Shown here: piece after piece, positions 1 through 10,047 of the stretch | How the letters are laid out: each line of letters starts with the position of its first letter | How positions within the stretch are numbered: the first letter of the stretch is position 1 | NCBI GenBank assembly: GCA_026008535.1 | Contig: BRKX01000007.1 | Span: 53,681,001-53,745,000, forward strand | Direction of reading: 5' to 3' | Length of the DNA: 64,000 nt | Source of the DNA: Perilla frutescens | Lineage: Eukaryota > Streptophyta > Magnoliopsida > Lamiales > Lamiaceae | The notes under the pieces: generated by a model | What the model was told of the DNA's origin: nothing | Database searches by the model: none | The model's input: only the letters and a program-made list of their open reading frames with translations | Translations under genes and position numbers: made by a program

Positions 1-310
1 TCGGAGTAACTAACAGAACCCCAAACACAGGGTTCCCGACCCTCAAGAAAACTAAGAAGTTCCGACCTTAAAGTTCATAAGCTTGAACGAAGTAGTAATG
101 TATTCGCTATCTTAAATTCTTCACTCTTTATCATTTAAAGTATTTGTTTGCTGACTTGAGTGTCAGGGTAACTAACAGAACCCCGAGCACAGGGGTCCAG
201 CCCCCAGAGTTCAAGAGACCCTGACTTCAAAAGTCTCGAACCGAACATCGAAGAATAATCTCGACCAATCAATTCAAACCCAGAGGACCTTGACGCTCAA
301 ACCAACAAAT
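1..310 (+). repeat. Partial subterminal repeats of a Tat-like element
   Basis: Two units about 157 bases apart share the string GTAACTAACAGAACCCC followed by a run resembling GCACAGGGG. The reverse complement of the same unit (CCCCTGGGCTTC..ACTCCGACGCCCAAGTC) recurs at 5080-5588 and 9165-9215 inside the minus-strand Tat element. This piece is therefore the same repeat in the opposite genomic orientation to that interpretation frame, and probably the end of another copy lying off the left edge. No gene is visible in it. Confidence 0.55.
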
Positions 311-536
311 TCAGGACATAAAAGTAGTCGTTGAAATTATAGATACTATCTCGAAAGGTAACCTCAAGGCTATCATTGTTTGTTTTATCTAACCCTCATT
401 CTACACATGATGTATCAATCTCTGCAGTTCACATCATTTCAAAACATCAAATTAAAGCGAAATACATGATACGAGCATATGAAAATGAGAAGATCAAGAC
501 ATCAAACTAAAATTGGCAACAAGCCATCTTGTCCAT
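311..536. other. Unassigned sequence between repeat and LTR
   Basis: This short stretch has no convincing reading frame and no recognised repeat. It lies directly outside the 3' LTR of the minus-strand Tat element, so it is either pre-insertion target DNA or part of the neighbouring copy that supplies the repeats at 1-310. A TSD could not be checked because the matching 5' LTR is lost. Confidence 0.4.
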
Positions 537-1089
537 TGTAGAGGTTAATTCTCTACAATTACTCGTATATCGGATTCGGGCTCTGGTGACCTATAGGACC
601 ACATTTAAACCGAAGGATGATGTAGATTTTGATCGAAAGTGATGAATAGGAATAAGGTGAGCCGGGGATCGAAGTTTGATCTTCAGTCAAAATTTTTTGA
701 GTTGTCGTTCTTGCTTACCTATCACGTTCTCCCTTCTTTGGTCATCCTCCGTCTTATATAGGATAAGGCCATAGCATATCCTCCAATATTCAAGGGATTT
801 GGTGACGCCACAACCATTTTTCCGATAATTAAGGGATTCACTGATTCTTTAGGGATACCATCTTATCTTCTCAAGGGTCTTTTGAGCACGTTCGTATTAT
901 CCTCAACGTCCTTTTGACCTAGTCTAATTACCTAGCCTTCGACCTACATGTTTCGTGTTTCCCTCTCTTCCTTGAATTTTCCCTTTAACCTCTAGTTTCC
1001 GGACCTCGAGGGTTGACTGTTCAATCTCGAGGCCTTTAGACACACAATTAGGCCTCAGATTTGGGCCCTGACGAAGATGGGCCTCTACA
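537..1089 (-). mobile_element. 3' LTR of the minus-strand Tat-like element
   Basis: The segment is bounded by TGTAGAGG at 537 and CTCTACA ending at 1089, so either strand begins TG and ends CA. Read on the minus strand it starts TGTAGAGGCCC and ends with the palindromic GTAGAG..CTCTAC motif. It is similar at both ends to the plus-strand LTR at 18125-18786, which starts TGTAAAGGCCC and shares the CCAGAGCC..GAACTCG-type tail. Its length of 553 bp is shorter than the 662 bp of the other copy, so the two are diverged. The element body lies to the right, ordered tandem array, extra gene, repeats, pol. Confidence 0.75.
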
Positions 1090-1102
1090 ATTAGCCCCTC
1101 AT
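1090..1102 (-). other. Polypurine tract before the 3' LTR
   Basis: On the minus strand the bases AATGAGGGGCTAA directly precede TGTAGAGGCCC. The same arrangement, AATGAGGAGCTAAC followed by TGTAAAGGCCC, occurs in plus orientation at 18112-18124. A purine-rich run abutting an LTR start is the expected plus-strand priming site. Confidence 0.6.
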
Positions 1103-1260
1103 TACATGGTGCTCGAGAGTTTCGGGGACCATGTAATGAATATCGTCATATTTATCCAAAAGGATGACTTTCAGCACTTTGTTTCCGAAAGAAGGTCTAT
1201 AAAGCCCCAAGTCTGTGGATAAATTATCAATATCGGCAAAGATCATAAAACTAAACATCG

Positions 1261-2130
1261 GAAGGCTCCAGACCTGAATGAAGGTCCTGAAGAGCTGAGG
1301 AGGTTGTGAATGCAGACCTCGAGAGGCTCCAGACCGGAATGAAGGTCCTGGAGAGCTGAAGAGGTCATGAAAGCAGACCTCGAGAGGCTTCAGACCTGAA
1401 TGAAGGTCCTGGGGAGCTGAAGAGGTCGTGAAAGCAGACCTTGAGAGGATCCAGACTTGAATGAACATCTTGGGGAGCTGAAGAGGTTGTGAAAGCAGAC
1501 CTCGAGAGGCTCCAGACCTGAATGAAGGTCCTGAGCAGCTGAAGAGGTCGTGAAAGCAGACCTCGAGAGGTTCCAGACCTAAAGAAGGTCTTAGGGAGCT
1601 GAAGAGGTCGTTAAAGCAGACCTCGAGGGGCTCTAGACTTGAATGAACGTCTTGGGGAGCTGAAGAGGTCGTGAAAGCAGACCTCGAGAGGCTCCAGACC
1701 TGAATTAAGGTCCTCGGGAGCTGAAGAGGTCGTGAAAGGAGACCTCAAGAGGCTCCAAACCTGAATAAAGGTCCTGGTGAGCTGAATAGGTCGTGAAAGC
1801 AGACCTCGAGAGGCTCCAGACCTGAATGAAGGTCTTGGGGAGCTGAAGAGGTCGTTAGACCTGAATGAAGGTCCTGGAGAGCTGAAGAGGTCGTGAAAGC
1901 AGACCTCGAGAGGCTCCAGACCTGAATGAAGGTCCTGGGTAGCTGAAGAGGTCGTGAAAGCAGACCTCCAGAGGCTTCAGACCTGAATGAAGGTCCTCGG
2001 AAGCTAAAGAGGTCGTGAAAGCAGACCTCGAGAGGCTCCAGACCTGAATGAAGGTCCTAGGGAGTTGAAGTGGTTGTGAAAGCAGACCTCGAGAGGCTCC
2101 AAACCTGAATGAATGTCCATGAGAGCTGAA
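1261..2130. repeat. Tandem array of ~60-bp units with internal dyads
   Basis: About 14-15 head-to-tail units follow the pattern GAGGCTCCAGACCTGAATGA, AGGTCCTGGGGAGCTGA, AGAGGTCGTGAAAGCAGACC. One unit near 1850 is shortened. Each unit holds two inverted repeats: GACCTGAATGAAGGTC, and GAGGTC with a nine-base spacer then GACCTC. The array lies between the extra gene and the 3' LTR. A related array sits in the same relative place at 17690-17960. Short open frames here come from the repeat period and are not genes. Confidence 0.9.
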
Positions 2131-2763
2131 GAAGTGCCCGAGGGCAAGATTGTACTTTTCCTATTTTTACGCGACTTTTCGATTTCTTTAGAAAATCTTA
2201 GCTGCGCGATTTTCGGATCTTACGGCCACAATTTCACCCGCTCTGAAGTGCCTTTATATTCAAAACGCACTTCTTAAAGCTCCTTTCCCTCTCTATTTCC
2301 TGTTTCCTAAGACGCGCTAATTTTTTCAAAGATTCCGTTCGTGATTCCTACTGCTCCGGCGCCTAGCCCATCAATCTTCCAAGAGATCTAAGCCCCGTTC
2401 ACTCTCTTGTGAGTTTTCTAGGTTACGCCCTTTCTTCTCTCTCTCACTTCCATTCCTTGAGGAGTTTTAGGCTGTTTGACTTAGGATTAACCCTTGGGTT
2501 TAGTGTCAACGGAGGTTTTAAGTTATTTTTCTGCACAGGTTATTGGTCGGTTGTTTAGATTTTACGGAAATTCTTGGGATATTCTGTTATCTGTTCTTGC
2601 CGCGCCCTTACCGCCGAACTAAGGTTTAAGTGGGAACATAGTTCTAAGATTGATTCTGCATTTTCTGGGTAATAAACCTCTGAATTTTTGAAGTTCTTGG
2701 AAAGGTTATCCGGCGACTATCGATAGATCAATCTCTTAACGTTTTTAGGTCTCTTTAAACATC
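2131..2763 (+). promoter_or_regulatory. Presumptive promoter and leader of the antisense extra gene
   Basis: This 630-base stretch separates the tandem array from the first ATG of the extra gene. A TATA-like TTATATTC lies at 2254-2261 and is followed by pyrimidine-rich sequence (TCCTTTCCCTCTCTATTTCC) and a long leader. No other reading frame is visible. The promoter assignment is inferred from position only. The region is absent from the truncated right-hand copy, where the array is joined straight to the second exon. Confidence 0.35.
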
Positions 2764-4174
2764 ATGAGTGTATCTGGTGGTAGTGACTCCGGAAAACGGA
2801 TTTGGAGCTAGGGCGACGGCGTATCTGAGTTGGAATTATCTTCTGGCTCGGCTTTCGACTCGGTCGCCGTCGTGACTCCCCCGACCAGACGTTCGAGTGA
2901 CAAGTCCTCTCATCTAGCCATTATTCCTCAAGCGAGCGGGGGGTCAGTTGTCAGCCGTCTTAAGGCTTTGAAGACGGCCACTAGGAGACTTGTGGATATG
3001 ATAAAGAGACAGAAGTCCGAGGCTAAGGGCTCTCCTTCCTCAAACAAGGATTTCAAGGCTGCTGAGATCGCTCTGCAAGTTGGGGATGACCTAGTGAAGA
3101 AGGTGACTTCTCTAGAGCATTCGAGATCTGGGGTATAGATCCATTTCCCTAGGCCTTCTGATAGAGGCAATAGACCCCTATCCAGCCTTACTGCCGTCTA
3201 CACCTCAGTCATCGATAAGGGGGTAAGACATCCCCTTCATCCCTTCTTTGCCAAGATTGCACACTTCTACGGGGTTACTCCTGCCTAGATATCACCAATA
3301 GGGTGGTATCATATCTTGGGTATGTATTACCTTTGGGATAGTCTAGGCTTTCCGGAGCCCAGCATCGGGGAGTGGTACTCCGCATATAGGATAGTGCCTA
3401 GCCCCGGCCAGAAGGGGTTCTACTATTTTACAAAATGGGTTGGAGAATGAGCCCTTCTGATAAACACTCTCCCCTCTTCATCGGGGGATTGGAAGCCGAG
3501 GTTCCTCTTCATCCCAGCCGAGACCTCGACTGATAGGATCTTACCGACGGCATTCGCCAAAGCCCGTGGGTCTTCGAAGCTTATCTTTGTCACTTTTAAT
3601 TGAAATATAATTGTACCTGATGTTGTATCTTGTGCCTTTCCACAGGTGTTCATAAGCGAAGGGCCGCAGTCAGCACCGAGGCTGAGCGAATCGAAGCTGC
3701 TTTCTCGCTTCCTGAGGAAAACTGTCGTTTTGAGACTGTTCATCGAGGTCGAACCTTGTTTGATATGGGAAAGCTGAAGATTTGGCCCTCGGACAATAAG
3801 GTGAAGGCCTTGGCTGCGGCTAAGGTGATGAGTCCCTCGTCCTCGGCGGGGATCAAGAGATCGGCCGAGGCCATACCTTCTGCCTCTCCTTCTCCAAAAC
3901 GGTTGAAAGGCCTCGTGAGCCTCGAGGCTCCCAATCCCGCTCTTCTATCTCCGCCAGTGATAGGCATCGACGCCCCAACTTATAAGAAGGCTTTGAATGG
4001 GTCAGGCGATATCAAGGTGCCTCCGAAGCCCTTTTTCCTCGACATCCAATCTACCGTCGCCAGCAGCCGCTCTCCATTGGACTTCCAGAGGGACGGCCTG
4101 GAGGATCAAGCTCAACTCCCCTTTGAAATGCTATTGAAGGTTTACCTGCACTCTTACATTTGCATTTGATTCGC

Positions 4175-4209
<35 letters not shown>

Positions 4210-4785
4210 ATTACTACTAAGAAAATGCTTATTATTGCTCGGTTCGTGGTGCTATAGGCCCTCTATTGCCAATACCAGCTTCAGGGTTGGATCTCTGGGC
4301 ATGCTGAGGGCCTGGAGAAGAGGTTAATGGAGCTCTCCCAAGAGTAAGAGAGGATTTCCGAGGAGAGGCGCGATATGGCCACAGAGAAGTAGACCTTAAT
4401 CGGTGAGAGGGACGCGGCACGTGCTTTGGCCGCCGGGGCTCAGGGGCAGGTCAACATGGCTCTGGACCATCAAGCCCAATTGGAGCTGACGAGGGCCTCT
4501 CTGGAGTCGAGGCTAGCTACCTCAGAGGTGAGGGTCAGGGAGCTCGAGGCCCGTCCTGCGTCCTCGAACTTTGCCTTCTTAGTTGACTCTACAGAGTTTG
4601 AGCCTTACAAAGAACTCTTTTATCATGAAGGTGGCTCTGTAGTGGTTGAGGCAATCAAGGAGAGGATGCCCGAGCTTGACCTTTCCTTCCTTAACCCTCA
4701 CGACGAGGTGGACACCGAGGCGAGCAGGGGCCCTACAGATGGAGCTGAAGAGGGGGAGAAGGCCGAGGCTGGGAGGACGCCGTGA
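2764..4785 (+). pseudogene. Antisense extra gene of a Tat element (Transposase_28-like), intron-containing, degraded
   Basis: Exon 1 starts at the ATG at 2764 and reads to about 3590 with stops at about 2809, 3136, 3286 and 3448. It includes a block with HPLHPFFAKIAHFYGVTPA and GFYYFTKW, resembling the 'putative gypsy type transposon' (Transposase_28) domain. Exon 2 (about 3646-4139) holds a basic, proline- and serine-rich stretch. A GT-AG intron at 4140-4257 contains a TACTAAG-like branch site. Exon 3 (4258-4785) encodes a Glu/Arg-rich probable coiled coil ending in EAIKERMPELDLSFL. The gene is antisense to gag-pol of the same element, between pol and the 3' LTR, a place where Tat elements are known to carry extra ORFs. 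The function is unknown. The first intron boundary near 3590-3645 is approximate. A second copy lies at 16570-17690. Confidence 0.65.
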
Positions 4786-5588
4786 AGACTGCCATTACCA
4801 AGGGCGAGAAGGGTGTAGATGGCCAACTCTAAATTTCATCTCTGTGTAAAATCTGTGAACAAAATTCAAAAATTGTTTTATATTTTGTGGATACTTTATT
4901 TTGCCTTTAGTTGGGTTAATCATGCTTATTGCTTTTATTATTAAGTCTTTTAACATCGTATCACAACAATAGTAAGTGGTAGAAGTGTAGGCGTTCTTCT
5001 CCTTTTTCTGAGGAATCTACCTGAGGTCAATTCAGAAAACGTAAAAAATGAAACAAAAATGAAGTGTAAGCGTTATTCCCCTTCAATATCTATTTCTGAA
5101 CTCGTAGAAAGTGAGGGTCGGACCTCCTGGGCTTCGGTCTCTGTTAGTTACTCCGACGCCCAAGTCATTATTCAAATAAAAGAAAACGCTCAAAAAATAA
5201 AAGAAATAGACAGTAAGGGAGAAGTATGGTACTCTTATTCGATTTCGAGGCTGACTTCTTCCCTCGAACTCGCAGGAGGGCGGGGGTCTGAACCCCTGGG
5301 CTTCAGGTTCTATTAGTCACTCCGACGCCCAAGTCAGGAAACAAATAATGACATGTTTGAAATTCAACTAGGGAGCAATTAAGGGAAGAATATGATACTC
5401 ATTTTTAGCTTCGAGGGCGTCTTCCTTTACCAAACTGGCTAGAGACTGAAGACCTGAACCCCTGGGCTTCAAATTCCTTCTTAGACTTCGAGGTTGATTT
5501 CTCCAACGAATTTTGCCGGGGGTCGAGGATTGGAGCCCCTGTGCTTCGGGCTTTTAGCGTCTTGGCTTCGAGCTCGCTGGGAGACTTG
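4786..5588 (-). repeat. Noncoding tail with Tat subterminal repeats
   Basis: After the extra gene there are about 300 AT-rich bases with no gene. Four imperfect units then appear, centred near 5140, 5305, 5460 and 5540. Each carries a CCCCTGGGCTTC-like core, and the first two also carry ACTCCGACGCCCAAGTCA. The period is about 160-170 bases at first and shorter later. The series is interrupted at 5588 by the solo LTR and resumes at 9165. Confidence 0.7.
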
Positions 5589-6291
5589 GTTTGTGTAACA
5601 TCCCAGAACTTCAGTGAGTTCTCTAAATTTATTTAGAAGACTAAAGAAAATAATTGGAGCTAAAATAAAGTAAAACAGATGTAAGTCGCGACCTTTTCGT
5701 GTATTTTATGTGAAAATCGATTTATAAGAGTTTGCATTTGTCTCCGGAAGATAGTCAATATTGGTCTTTTCTCGAATGTAATGACCTAAAGGAAACTATT
5801 GGTGCTTTCAGAATTTTATTCTGACCTCTACAGGAGTCCCGTACTTGAAAATCGTAAAGGGAAAACCTGTGAATAGTAATTTTTGCGTGCGTTCGTGATT
5901 CGAAAAATTTACGAAATCCTTCTCATTGATCTGAGACTTGTTCTATCAAGTCTATCTTATAGGAAATGACCCAAGAAATCCGTTCACGTTCACGGATTGC
6001 CAATCTGAGGCCAATCGAGCACTCGGGAGCAAAATCTGTCAGTCGAAATGAATAGTAAAAGTAATTTTTGACAGGGAATCTTTCTTCATTTTTCTTTAGA
6101 CGACTTCCTCGTCATCCCGAGTTGGGTTGGTTCAATAGTACTCGATCCAATGAGTCTCTCGGTATTTTTAGATTTTGTGTCTGAGGTCATTTGGACCTCG
6201 ACACTGAATAAAGCAACTTTTATTGAATCCGAAAATTACTTTATCAGTATTTTATATCCGAAAAAGTTATACCCGCCCCGGAGTCCTTTTT

Positions 6292-6301
6292 CCTATAAAT
6301 A
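6292..6301 (+). promoter_or_regulatory. TATA box of the solo LTR
   Basis: CCTATAAATA lies here, about 30-60 bases upstream of a CT-rich initiation-like run (CTCTCTCTTTCTCTCTCG). The reverse-oriented relative has CCTATAAATGG on the minus strand near 55905, and the third solo LTR has CCTATAAATAC on the minus strand near 43375. The position is thus conserved within the group. Confidence 0.6.
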
Positions 6302-7364
6302 GGGGAGGGGGGAGCTAACTTTTCCATGCTCATTCTCTCTTCTCTCTCTCTTTCTCTCTCGTTCGTGTTGACGAATGAGAGAAATCCGGGCCTGCGCCCG
6401 GGTTTCTCTCATGCGGGCCCAGGTTAAGTTTTATTTGGGGGGAGGGCTGCTGCTGCTACGGGAGCAGCTATCGAGCACCGAAAGGCTGCTGGAGGGCCAC
6501 CGCCGCCGCTGCCGTGGATGGCCGGAATCGCCGTCGTCGTGCCGCCGTCGCGTCGCCGCTTCGGATGTCTCGTTTCGGTCCATTTCTTATCCTTTATAGT
6601 TGAATTTTTAATATGTTGTGTGTTTTAAATAGTGCTTCATTTCGTATGGTGAGTGCGTTGTCGTCCGGTGGCCGGAAACCGGCGAAAACGCCGGAAAACG
6701 TGAAAAATAAAGGGGCGTCGATCAATTTCGGTTTTTGCCCGTTTTCGCCCATTTGAGGTCGTCATATCGAAAAAGTTTCTACTGTAAAGTTGCTCGAAAA
6801 ATTATTTCCTATAGGATTGCCAAGTTTCATAATTTTCCGATAAGTTTTGATTAAAGTCAATTATTTTAATCAGGCGATTATTTTTATAATTAAAGCATGT
6901 GATTTCAGAAAATTCCAAAAATTGTATAGTTTAATAAAGATATATGTGGGGTCATGTCTTATTATTTTCATAATTTTTGGACAAGTAAAAAGTACACTCG
7001 AGGTTTGCTGTGTAAAATTTAATTAAAATGGCAAGTTACGGAAAGTGACCTCTGTCAAATCTTTTGGTCCCATTAAATCGAAAATTATATTTTGGAATTT
7101 ATTTCCTTCTATGTGGAAGTTGTACGAGGTCTCTAGAGTAGCAGTCCTAAAATAAGGTTTGACCTTGTAGAACTTGTTGAGCCGGTCAGAGAAGCTGACA
7201 GATGAGTATCAAGAAGTTTGATCACCTGAGTTGATCTAATCGAGGTGGGTTTATTTATAAAACCTATCTATATTTGAGTTATTAACTCATAAATGTGATA
7301 GTCATAGTTAGAATATCCAAATTAAATATTTCAGAAATTATCTACTCAAGTCTCTGCTAGAGTA

Positions 7365-7580
7365 ATAGTATTATACTGTTGTATAATTAATGAGAACATA
7401 GTATTATACTGCTGTATAATTATTGAGAACATAGATTATGCTTTGCCATAATTATTGAGAACATAGATTATGCTTCATCATAATTATTGAGAATATAGAT
7501 AATGATTTATCACAATAAGCGAATATAGATTATGCTTTGACATAATTAAATAGAATAGATTATGCCTTGTCATAACTAAA
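7365..7580. repeat. AT-rich tandem repeat inside the solo LTR
   Basis: About seven degenerate units of 32-40 bases follow the pattern ATAGATTATGCTTTGCCATA, ATTATTGAGAAC. It is noncoding. No equivalent run was noticed in the reverse-oriented relative at 53558-56616, so it may be a local expansion. Confidence 0.75.
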
Positions 7581-8289
7581 GTCTATGGATTAAAAGTTAA
7601 GGTGTAGAGTTTAAAGTTCATAGTTTATAGATTAAGGTTAAACTTTATGTTTAAAGTCTAAAAGTCATAGTTTAAAGTTACAGTATATTAAATATTTATT
7701 GTGTATTGATTATACTTGTGTATAATGAGTTGTACTTTTTAGCTTGTGCTTTTAGTATTAAACTCAAGTTAAATAATGATTTCTGTTTAAGAAATATGAA
7801 GCATAATTAAACTAAGTTTGATAGAAGACTTAAAGGTTAGCATAGTTGCTGTATTAAGAGGATGATATAGTTTTATGCTTATGTCATATTATGAGCTTTA
7901 TAGAGAACATAGATCAAAGGATAGGCAGGAACTGTGATTTCTTGCAGTTGTGATGTTAATCACTAAAGGTGTCACTGTGAGGTAACCCCTGCACACACAC
8001 GTGATCTGGGCATCACTATAGGAGTTAATGCTAGGTAACCCCTGGTATACTCAGGGTCAATGCTAGGTGATCCCTGGTACACTCTTCTCGGATTAGCGAG
8101 GTAACTCCTCCCTTTTCCTATTAGCGACATGTCATAGAGTGCAGTAGACGACAGAAAGAGCTACAGGGTACCAAAGAGAAGTAAAAGGTTTGCAGAAATG
8201 GGAAGGGCTTTCCCGTTTTGCTTTCCATTATCTGTATTTATATTATGGATATTCTGTTACAGTTTTTATTAAAGATTGAGTTAAAAGTT

Positions 8290-8360
8290 TAACCCACTGA
8301 GTGCTTTAGTACTCACGCCCAAAATATTTTCAAAATGTTTTTCACAGGTTGAGATGCTGG
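8290..8360 (+). promoter_or_regulatory. Conserved dyad and splice-acceptor-like block of the LTR
   Basis: CCCACTGAGTGCTTTAGTAC leads into TCACGCCC, then an AT/T-rich stretch and CACAG|GTTGAGATGC. The equivalent minus-strand blocks at 54290-54352 and 42185-42245 keep ACTGAGT, ACTCA or GCTCA, then TTTCAG|GTTGAG. A conserved 3' splice site in the transcribed part of the LTR is a reasonable reading. It is not shown directly. Confidence 0.4.
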
Positions 8361-8666
8361 AGGTGATGACTCGATGTACTGTTGTGGGTTGATCATGCTT
8401 TGCTGTCTCGTTCAGACTAAATTATTGCTTATGAGTATGTTGTTATGTGATACAATATTACTCCATTGTTTTCCGCTTAAACTCTGATACAGTTGCCCAA
8501 TAGTATGATTGCATGCTATGTTTTATTTTTGGGCTTATCTGAATTGTATTCTTTATTTTAATCATGATAAATAAAGTCTCATTTCCATTTCATAAATCCA
8601 AGCATGTTTCATTACAGTCAGTTGGTCATATTTGGTTGAGTCTTGGATTCTATTTATTTTCCAGTT

Positions 8667-8860
8667 GACCTATGAATAGGTCTTATCTTGATAAACTGTT
8701 TCTGTCCTATGAATGGGACATAAAATAGTTTATTTGCCTCTGACCTATTGATGGGTCTTAGTTTTTGTGACCTATGAAGAGGTCCTGTTTATTTGAAGAG
8801 TCAGGATCCTATTTATTAATTGTTGGATTCTGCTTGAATTTGATTGGCCTATGGATAGGC
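8667..8860. repeat. Array of GACCTATGAATAGGTC dyads
   Basis: Five perfect or near-perfect palindromes lie at 8667-8682 (GACCTATGAATAGGTC), 8704-8719 (GTCCTATGAATGGGAC), 8742-8757 (GACCTATTGATGGGTC), 8769-8784 (GACCTATGAAGAGGTC) and 8846-8860 (GGCCTATGGATAGGC). The related solo LTR keeps three at 53779-53934. They are close in form to the GACCT-N6-AGGTC dyad of the Tat 60-bp array. Confidence 0.75.
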
Positions 8861-9164
8861 ATTCTTGACTTGATTGAATTAATTGACTTCGTTGATACGT
8901 TGAAAGACGTGGATTTCTTCCAGTTACAGAGGTTATGCTGCCCAAATTTCTGGGGAAAATAACCTATTCTTGTTCTAAAGACATTTAATTTGATTATTCT
9001 ATATCATATTCCTTTTTAAGTGACACCCCGTCCCTCATTTATTTTTCTTTCGGGACTGGGATATTACTGAGGACCCCCTGGATTTGGAATTATGCTACCT
9101 TTTTCCTTCTATTATTCCCGTAATATCCCCGTCCTAATCCTCGGGACCGGGGTGTTACAGTTTG

Positions 9165-9345
9165 GGACCCCTGGGCTTCGGGTTCTTTTAGCCACTCCGA
9201 CGCCCAAGTCAGTAAACAAACAATGTAGCAGTAACTAAAAAATAAAGAATTGAAGAGTTCAGGAATGATACTGTTTCAAGTGTATGGCGTTCCAGCTGTT
9301 GGCTATTGAGCGTCCTTCCCTCGATCGGAGTTTGTAAGCCCCGTT
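9165..9345 (-). repeat. Continuation of Tat subterminal repeat
   Basis: CCCCTGGGCTTCGGGTTC and CACTCCGACGCCCAAGTCAG resume immediately after the solo LTR, showing that 4786-5588 and this stretch were once contiguous. The remainder (GGCGTTCCAGCTGTTGGC and GAGCGTCCTTCCCTCGATCG) is noncoding element sequence between repeats and pol. Confidence 0.7.
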
Positions 9346-9590
9346 CCCTATGTTTGGTGTCTATTTGTGGTGTTTTGTTGCTTGATTTTGTATATTTCAT
9401 TTGTATTTTCTAGTATTTTGTTCTAGTTTATCTATAGGTTTTGTGTGATTTTATTCTCTTGCTGCTCTTATGGTGGAATAAGCCATGTTTTGGAAAACTT
9501 GAGCTTTTGTACGCAATATTTTGATTTTTAGGCAATAATGTGACAAGGAGCAAAGAAGAGAACCGAAGAGGTGCACCCGGAAGGAGGAGC

Positions 9591-9725
9591 CAGGGGCCCC
9601 GCGGCCGCGCAAGCCCCACGGCTGCGCAACATGAAGACCAAGAAATCCCCGCGGCCATGCGAGGGTGCTCTCGGTGGAGACACCCCGCGGGCGCGCGCAT
9701 TCCAACCCCTCCGCGGGCGCGCAAG
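9591..9725. repeat. CG-rich motif cluster
   Basis: Repeated variants of CCCCGCGGCCGCGCAAG and CCCCGCGGGCGCGC occur four or five times. CpG density is very high in an otherwise AT-rich window. Similar clusters occur in unrelated LTRs at 43393-43545 and 55590-55735. Confidence 0.7.
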
Positions 9726-10015
9726 TTGCTCTATTCACCCGATCATCGCCATTCTACACTCATCTCTCGCCTCCTCTCCTTGAATGTACATCTCCTTCTT
9801 TCACCATCTTGTGGCATGTTGGAAACTAGACTCTTGAGCCACCCTAATCTAAACCATAGAGGGATAGGGATTGATTACCCCTAATCTCACTTTGTAGACT
9901 TTTGCTCCCAACAAATCCTCCCCAAATCCCTGTCATTTAATGCTCCATCACCATCATCTTACCACCATCTTTTCTCTCTCCTACCACCATACCTCTCACC
10001 ATAGCCTTCTATACA

Positions 10016-10043
<28 letters not shown>
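10016..10043. repeat. (CT)n microsatellite
   Basis: About 14 uninterrupted CT dinucleotides, lying in the presumptive 5' leader of the solo-LTR-like insertion. Confidence 0.95.

Positions 10044-10047
<4 letters not shown>

Larger units (their letters stand above)
5594..9159 (+). mobile_element. 3.57-kb solo LTR, TGTAACA type, TSD GTTTG
   Basis: The segment begins TGTAACATCCC and ends GGGGTGTTACA. It is flanked by the direct repeat GTTTG at 5589-5593 and 9160-9164, and removing it rejoins the subterminal repeat array. It has a TATA box and CT-rich start region but no gag, pol, PBS or PPT, which makes it a solo LTR. Relatives with the same termini and internal landmarks occur in reverse at 53558-56616 and, more distantly, at 41667-43833. 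Long LTRs starting TGTAACACCC are typical of Tekay/Del-like chromoviruses; that lineage call is inferred. A DNA transposon is less likely because the ends are short and the promoter layout is LTR-like. Confidence 0.8.

Noticed and set aside
1091..1468. Open frame of 125 codons on the minus strand
   Set aside because: It lies over the start of the 60-bp tandem array and repeats with it. No start context or domain; a repeat artefact.
1261..2130. Possible CRISPR-like array
   Set aside because: Units are contiguous and similar along their full length, with no unique spacers, and the DNA is plainly plant retrotransposon.
6375..6599. 74-codon frame after the TATA box of the first solo LTR
   Set aside because: GC-rich leader; no recognised domain and no sign of an equivalent frame in the related solo LTR.
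8774..8962. Short peptide similar to one at 53678-53875
   Set aside because: Similarity follows the shared LTR sequence and dyads. The start is not conserved and the ends differ, so coding is not supported.
5594..9159. DNA transposon with TGTAACA terminal inverted repeats
   Set aside because: The 5-bp TSD, TG/CA ends, TATA and leader layout, and relatives without a transposase fit a solo LTR better.
9428..9884. Overlapping open frames on both strands
   Set aside because: Caused by CG-rich short repeats with few stop codons. No conserved domain; inside a solo-LTR-like element.
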